Assembly (NCBI GenBank): GCA_036705565.1
Contig: JAUBUY010000001.1
Reading direction: 5' to 3' (one strand)
From: Microcoleus sp036705565
GTDB taxonomy: Bacteria; Cyanobacteriota; Cyanobacteriia; Cyanobacteriales; Microcoleaceae
DNA length: 64,000 nt
Shown here piece after piece: positions 60,037 through 64,000 of the stretch. The stretch's first letter is position 1. The number at the start of each line of letters is the position of its first letter. Below the pieces are notes generated by a model. The model saw only the letters and a program-made list of their open reading frames with translations. It searched no databases and was not told the DNA's origin. Both the position numbers and the translations under genes were made by a program.

Positions 60037-62934
60037 TCATTCTGAGTCGCCTGCGGGTGGTGTTTCACTGCTGTCGCTATCCTGTTTTTTTCTTTCTATT
60101 GGTCGCTTTTTGGTAACAGGTGGCTGTTCGGGCGGAGAATCGCTACTCGGTTGTGGCTTTTTTTTAATTGGCCGATTTTTTACAACTGGTTGGGATTCTG
60201 GTTGAGAACGTTCGATCGACTTTGGTGCATCTAAAATCGGTTCAGGTTCTAGTGGAGAAAGTTCGATCGACTTTGGTGCATCTACAATCGGTTCAGGTTC
60301 TAGTGGAGAAAGCTCGATCGACTTTGGTGCATCTACAATCGGTTCTGATTCTGGCTGAGAAAGCTCGATCGACTTTGGTGCATCTAAAATCGGTTCTGAT
60401 TCTGGCTGAGAAAGCTCGATCGACTCTACTGTTTCTACAATGAGTAGATTTTCGACTATCGGTTCTGACTGAGAAAGTTCGATCGACTCTTGTTTTTCTA
60501 CAATTTCCAGAAAATCTGCCACTGGTTGCATTTCTGGTTCTAAATCGCTTATTTCCTCTGGTGTTTCTGCAACTGCTTGGGATTCTGGTTGAGAAGGTTG
60601 GCTCGACTCTACGGTTTCTACAACTTGCAGATTTTCGACTATCGGTTCTGGTTGAGAAGGTTGGCTCGACTCTACGGTTTCTACAATAAGTAGATTTTCG
60701 ACTATCGGTTCTGGTTCATGATGCTCGATCGACTCTACGGTTTCTACAATAAGTAGATTTTCGACTATCGGTTCTGGTTGAGGATGCTCGATCGACTCTA
60801 CGGTTTCTACAACTGGTTCGGATTCTGGTTCATGATGCTCGATCGACTCTACGGTTTCTACAACTTGCAGATTTTCGACAACCGGTTCTGGTTGAGGATG
60901 CTCGATCGACTCTACTGTTTCTACAACTTGCAGATTTTCGACTATCGGTTCTGGTTCATGATGCTCTATCGACTCTACGGTTTCGACAACTGGTTCGGAT
61001 TCTGGTTCATGATGCTCGATCGACTCTACGGTTTCTACAACTTGCAGATTTTCGACTATCGGTTCTGGTTGAGAATGCTCGATCGACTCTACGGTTTCTA
61101 CAATAAGTAGATTTTCGACAACCGGTTCTGGTTGAGAAGGTTGGATCGACTCTACGGTTTCTACAACTTGCAGATTTTCGACAACCGGTTCTGGTTCATG
61201 ATGCTCGATCGACTCTACGGTTTCGACAACTGGTTCGGATTCTGGTTCATGATGCTCGATCGACTCTACTGTTTCTGAAACAACGGGCAGATTTTCGACT
61301 ATCGGTTCTGGTTCATGATGCTCGATCGACTCTACGGTTTCTGAAACTTCTAGATTTTCGACAACTGGTGCTGGTGGAGAAGGTTCTATCGGGAGTTTCT
61401 CACTTTTATAAAAAACATTTTTTACAAAAGTGAGCATCCTGCTTGCTTGTTTAGATATCTGTAGCGAGTAAGATCCTCGGGTTTCTGTGACACCCAAACG
61501 GTGATGCTTCGCTTCACTCAAATCTACGGTTTCTGCAACTGGTTCAGATTCTGGTTGAGGATGTTCAATCAACTCTGCGGTTTCTGCAACTGATTCTAAT
61601 TCTGGTGGAGAAAGTTCTATCAGCTCTACGGTTTCTGCAACTGATTCTAATTCTGGTGGAGAAAGTTCTATCGGCTCTACGGTTTCTGCAACTGATTCTA
61701 ATTCTGGTGGAGAAAGTTCTATCGGCTCTACGGTTTCTGCAACCGGTTCCGATGCGGAATGAGAATCAGAAAGTAACTCTTCAGCTTCTGCAACTGGTTC
61801 CGATGCTGAATGAGAATCATAGAGAGACTCTGGTTTATTTGAAACGGGCAGATTGTCCGGGATGATCGTCGGTTGCGATTCAGATTGATGAGAATCGGCG
61901 ATCGAGTTTTGAATTTCTGCTGCTTGTTGCAGATTTTGATCGACCTCCGGTTCGCTGTGAACCAGATTTTCTTCTGGTTTCTTTTCAGCCGCTGTCAGCC
62001 TTAAAAAGACATCTTCGAGAGTAGCGCGAGAGCGACGCATTTCGCACAGTCCAAATCCAGAGGCGACGATAGCTGTAGCAATTTCTCGTCCGGGTTCTCT
62101 TTCCGATTCGCACAATGCCCGCAGGCGGTAGCGATTCACTAAATATTGCTGGCTTGGAATCAATTCCACCGATCGAACTCCCGGCACATTTTCCAAAGAA
62201 GGCAACAGCAGACTGTTTACCAAATCCGCCTCCCCTTCCACTTCGAGTTCGTAACCCTCTCCTACAGCCAACTCTCCCATCAAATTTTCGGGACTACCCG
62301 CAGCGACGATTTTACCGCGATTGATGATGGTGACGCGGTTGCAAGTCATGCTGACTTCCGGCAGAATGTGCGTGGAAAGGATGATTGTGTGCTGGCCACC
62401 CAGACTTTTGATTAAATTGCGGACTTCGATGATTTGTCGGGGGTCGAGGCCGACGGTTGGTTCGTCTAAGATAATGACCGGTGGATCGTGGACGATCGCC
62501 TGCGCGATACCGACGCGCTGGCGAAATCCTTTAGAAAGTTTGCGGATTAAAACTTTGCGTTTATCAACCAGGCCGCAGCGTTCGATCGCGGAGGTAACTC
62601 GTCGCGCGCGATCGCCCGCAGGCACTTGCTTAATCCGGGCGACAAAAAACAGAAACCCTTCCACAGTCATTTCTGGATACAGTGGCGGGTTTTCCGGCAG
62701 ATAACCGATGCGCTGTCTGACTGCCATCGAGTTTTCGTGAACATCCATGCCGGCGATGCGGGCCGTACCGCTGGATGCCGGCAAATATCCCGACAAAATC
62801 CGCATGGTTGTGGTTTTACCAGCGCCGTTTGGCCCCAAAAAACCGAGAATTTCTCCTGATTCGACCGAGAAGGACACGTCCGCGATCGCTGCGGTCGAAC
62901 CGTAAGTTTTGCTTAACTCATCTACTTCAATCAT
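60037..62934 (-). CDS. GldA-like ABC ATPase with a 650-residue repetitive acidic tail
   Basis: Residues 1-310 form a normal ABC ATPase with accessory domain: Walker A GFLGPNGAGKTTTMRIL, signature-type LSKGFRQRVGIAQAIVHDPPVIILDEPTVGLDP and STHILPEVSMTCNRV, then the DUF4162-like end. ATPases of this class are normally 300-340 residues. The remaining about 650 residues are built of imperfect units of about 16-21 residues such as EPIVENLQVVETVESIEHHE, rich in Glu, Pro, Ser and Val, with one different basic/hydrophobic stretch in the middle (YSLQISKQASRMLTFVKNVFYK). The C-terminus turns Lys/Pro-rich. The tail may bind a partner or act as an extended linker. Unusual and not known to me. Confidence 0.85.
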   Translation of the reverse strand: MIEVDELSKTYGSTAAIADVSFSVESGEILGFLGPNGAGKTTTMRILSGYLPASSGTARIAGMDVHENSMAVRQRIGYLPENPPLYPEMTVEGFLFFVARIKQVPAGDRARRVTSAIERCGLVDKRKVLIRKLSKGFRQRVGIAQAIVHDPPVIILDEPTVGLDPRQIIEVRNLIKSLGGQHTIILSTHILPEVSMTCNRVTIINRGKIVAAGSPENLMGELAVGEGYELEVEGEADLVNSLLLPSLENVPGVRSVELIPSQQYLVNRYRLRALCESEREPGREIATAIVASGFGLCEMRRSRATLEDVFLRLTAAEKKPEENLVHSEPEVDQNLQQAAEIQNSIADSHQSESQPTIIPDNLPVSNKPESLYDSHSASEPVAEAEELLSDSHSASEPVAETVEPIELSPPELESVAETVEPIELSPPELESVAETVELIELSPPELESVAETAELIEHPQPESEPVAETVDLSEAKHHRLGVTETRGSYSLQISKQASRMLTFVKNVFYKSEKLPIEPSPPAPVVENLEVSETVESIEHHEPEPIVENLPVVSETVESIEHHEPESEPVVETVESIEHHEPEPVVENLQVVETVESIQPSQPEPVVENLLIVETVESIEHSQPEPIVENLQVVETVESIEHHEPESEPVVETVESIEHHEPEPIVENLQVVETVESIEHPQPEPVVENLQVVETVESIEHHEPESEPVVETVESIEHPQPEPIVENLLIVETVESIEHHEPEPIVENLLIVETVESSQPSQPEPIVENLQVVETVESSQPSQPESQAVAETPEEISDLEPEMQPVADFLEIVEKQESIELSQSEPIVENLLIVETVESIELSQPESEPILDAPKSIELSQPESEPIVDAPKSIELSPLEPEPIVDAPKSIELSPLEPEPILDAPKSIERSQPESQPVVKNRPIKKKPQPSSDSPPEQPPVTKKRPIERKKQDSDSSETPPAGDSE
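60205..61780 (-). repeat. Tandem coding repeats of the ATPase tail
   Basis: Units such as CGATCGACTCTACGGTTTCT joined to GATTTTCGACTATCGGTTCT recur with spacings of about 48 to 63 bases. Different unit types (SIELSPLEPEP, SIEHHEPESEP, SSQPSQPEP) are grouped in blocks. Antisense frames stay open over this part by repetition alone. Confidence 0.9.
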
Positions 62935-63258
62935 TTTCCAATACTTTCAGCCTCTAAGTACCTGATTTCTATCAACACTCTAGCAAAACAGCCATTTTAG
63001 AGGCTTTTTGGGCCTTGTTTTTGCCTGTTCACCTGTCCCAGTGTCCCTTATCCAGTAGTCACTTACAAGCGAGCTCTTCTATCAATCTTCTACCGACCCG
63101 TTAGCGGTATTTGCGATTAAGCAAGCGTGCCTCAGAACAAAACTGGGTTTTATGTTAATTGCTATTTTAGATTTTGGATTTTGGATTTAAGCAAAAAACC
63201 CGTTACCTCTAGCAGCGCTAACGGGTTGAGTAAAATAATTCATTTTCAAGTTTTGTCC
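62935..63258. other. Gene-free stretch upstream of the ABC ATPase
   Basis: It includes the promoter region of the ATPase operon, heptamer-like TTTTAGATTTTGGATTTTGG at 63163-63186, and the terminator of the small gene on its right. Nothing else is recognised. Confidence 0.5.
63193..63227 (-). terminator. Intrinsic terminator, minus strand
   Basis: Minus-strand stem AACCCGTTA/TAACGGGTT (63219-63227 and 63197-63205) followed by six T (63198-63193). It lies 32 bases after the stop of the gene at 63259-63522 and supports that gene as real. Confidence 0.8.
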
Positions 63259-63522
63259 TTACCGACACCACACTGTGTTTGCACGGGAACCTAGTGGCCG
63301 TAAATTCTCGTTACCCTTATCGATCACTTCTTTCCACCATGTCCTACCGTACCTATCCCGTAGGGAATCGCCGTAGTGCATTTTATCGAGCTGGTAGGCA
63401 GTAAAACCGCGCACTATCATACCCGACCGAGTGACTACCTCGCTCCAATAGGCGGGTTTTGTTGGCGACGGGGCAGGATCAGGAATCTGTTCGTTCTTCG
63501 ACCACCCCTTCCCTTCCAACAT
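63259..63522 (-). CDS. Small hypothetical protein
   Basis: An 87-residue reading frame without a family I can name. The central part WSEVVTRSGMIVRGFTAYQLDKMHYGDSLRDRYGRTWWKEVIDKG looks like a folded, Trp-rich domain. The start at ATG 63522 has no strong ribosome site. A good terminator follows. It could be a complete small protein or the end of a once larger gene; nothing suggests its role. Confidence 0.5.
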   Translation of the reverse strand: MLEGKGWSKNEQIPDPAPSPTKPAYWSEVVTRSGMIVRGFTAYQLDKMHYGDSLRDRYGRTWWKEVIDKGNENLRPLGSRANTVWCR

Positions 63523-63741
63523 CTAAAGATTGTCGGTTTTGGTCAGGGGTGGATCTCTTCACTCACGCGCATTCCTTCCGACGCTCACGCCCTGCGGTAG
63601 AGCGCGGGACTCCTGCTGTCTAGTTGAAGCAAAATGCTAGGTAGTAGGGTGCGGCGCGGGGAAATGATTAGCCGATGTACATCGAATCCCTACCAACCGA
63701 CGCACCCTACCAGTAGGTTCTGTGCCTAACCAAACCCTCAA

Positions 63742-63969
63742 CTAGCTGCCTTCGATGTTGTTAGGCGCTGTTTCTAGGTTGATATCGGCATTAAAAACAA
63801 TCACAAATTGAGCCTTGGGGATTAACTGCCGGACGATCCGCAGATAGCCGTCAGCATCGGAATGCCTGAAAAAGTGGGCCACAGTGATTCGCTGCATATT
63901 GGGAAGCAGGCGAACAACCAACCACCTGTTAAGGCGCTGTTTGTAGGGCATAATTAAGTTTGTCTCCAT
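63742..63969 (-). CDS. Conserved-looking small cyanobacterial protein
   Basis: A 75-residue frame, starting at ATG 63969 or at the second ATG at 63951 (MPYKQRLNRW). The phrases RWLVVRLLPNMQRITVAHF and SDADGYLRIVRQLIPKAQFVIVFN resemble a small hypothetical protein I recall from many cyanobacteria, basic at the start and with a short alpha/beta pattern. No function is known. It runs to near the right edge but appears complete. Confidence 0.6.
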   Translation of the reverse strand: METNLIMPYKQRLNRWLVVRLLPNMQRITVAHFFRHSDADGYLRIVRQLIPKAQFVIVFNADINLETAPNNIEGS

Positions 63970-64000
63970 TCAGTGTTGGAGCCAAAGCCAGTTCAATGCT

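Noticed and set aside
60168..61865. Plus-strand open frames opposite the ABC ATPase tail
   Set aside because: They are shadows of the repeated coding units, with no ribosome sites and no family features.
56104..62934. Gliding-motility function for the Gld-type ABC genes
   Set aside because: The names come from Bacteroidetes; nothing in this window ties the operon to motility.
1..64000. tRNA or rRNA genes
   Set aside because: I scanned for T-loop and conserved rRNA words by eye and found none; a tRNAscan-SE run would settle it.

Overview
Organism: the window looks like a filamentous cyanobacterium of the Oscillatoriales (Microcoleus/Oscillatoria type). Reasons seen in the sequence: very frequent GCGATCGC-like (HIP1) octamers, photosynthesis genes (psbZ, a bciB-type divinyl reductase), a mycosporine-like amino acid (MAA) cluster, DesC-type acyl-lipid desaturases, DevBCA exporter genes, XisH/XisI genes, and intergenic spaces full of short palindromic and heptamer (AAAATCT) repeats. 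The genus is inference. One 100-N assembly gap lies at 32573-32672. No tRNA, rRNA, CRISPR array or complete transposase gene was recognised. Layout, left to right: 1-15.2 kb holds a TPR gene cut by the left edge, a 2224-residue secreted FHA/CHAT protein, a TerB-domain protein, an RRM RNA-binding protein, a membrane M48-like protein that has lost zinc ligands, a DUF433 antitoxin whose toxin seems destroyed, and a VapBC-like pair whose toxin runs into translated DNA repeats. 15.2-23.0 kb holds prfC, a DUF4870 membrane protein, a DHH/CBS/tRNA nucleotidyltransferase, psbZ and ribH. 23.0-24.4 kb is repeat-rich: a 38-unit heptamer array, two MITE-like elements and fragments of the ribH 3' end. 24.4-29.2 kb is the mysABCD cluster. 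29.4-40.7 kb holds duplicated Uma2 nucleases, rimO, a CrhR-like DEAD-box helicase, a BamE-like secreted protein, bciB, a leucine-rich-repeat protein, xisI/xisH and a DUF2237 gene. 40.7-47.0 kb holds a GNAT gene and a TetR-led DevBCA-type exporter operon carrying a Vat-like acetyltransferase and a DUF2834 protein. 47-55.1 kb holds a PLP lyase, two paralogous desaturases and a potA-potD-potB-potC polyamine transport operon. 55.3-62.9 kb is a GldA/GldF/GldG-type ABC operon with DUF4340, interrupted by an Rpn-family nuclease gene; its ATPase carries a repetitive tail of about 650 residues. The right edge has two small hypothetical genes. How it works together: most genes are chromosomal housekeeping or stress functions (light/UV protection, cold-linked RNA helicase and RNA-binding protein, membrane fluidity, transport). 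The most unusual features are repeat-driven: heptamer elements bracketed by small inverted repeats, coding regions extended or interrupted by translated dispersed repeats, and long low-complexity protein segments.
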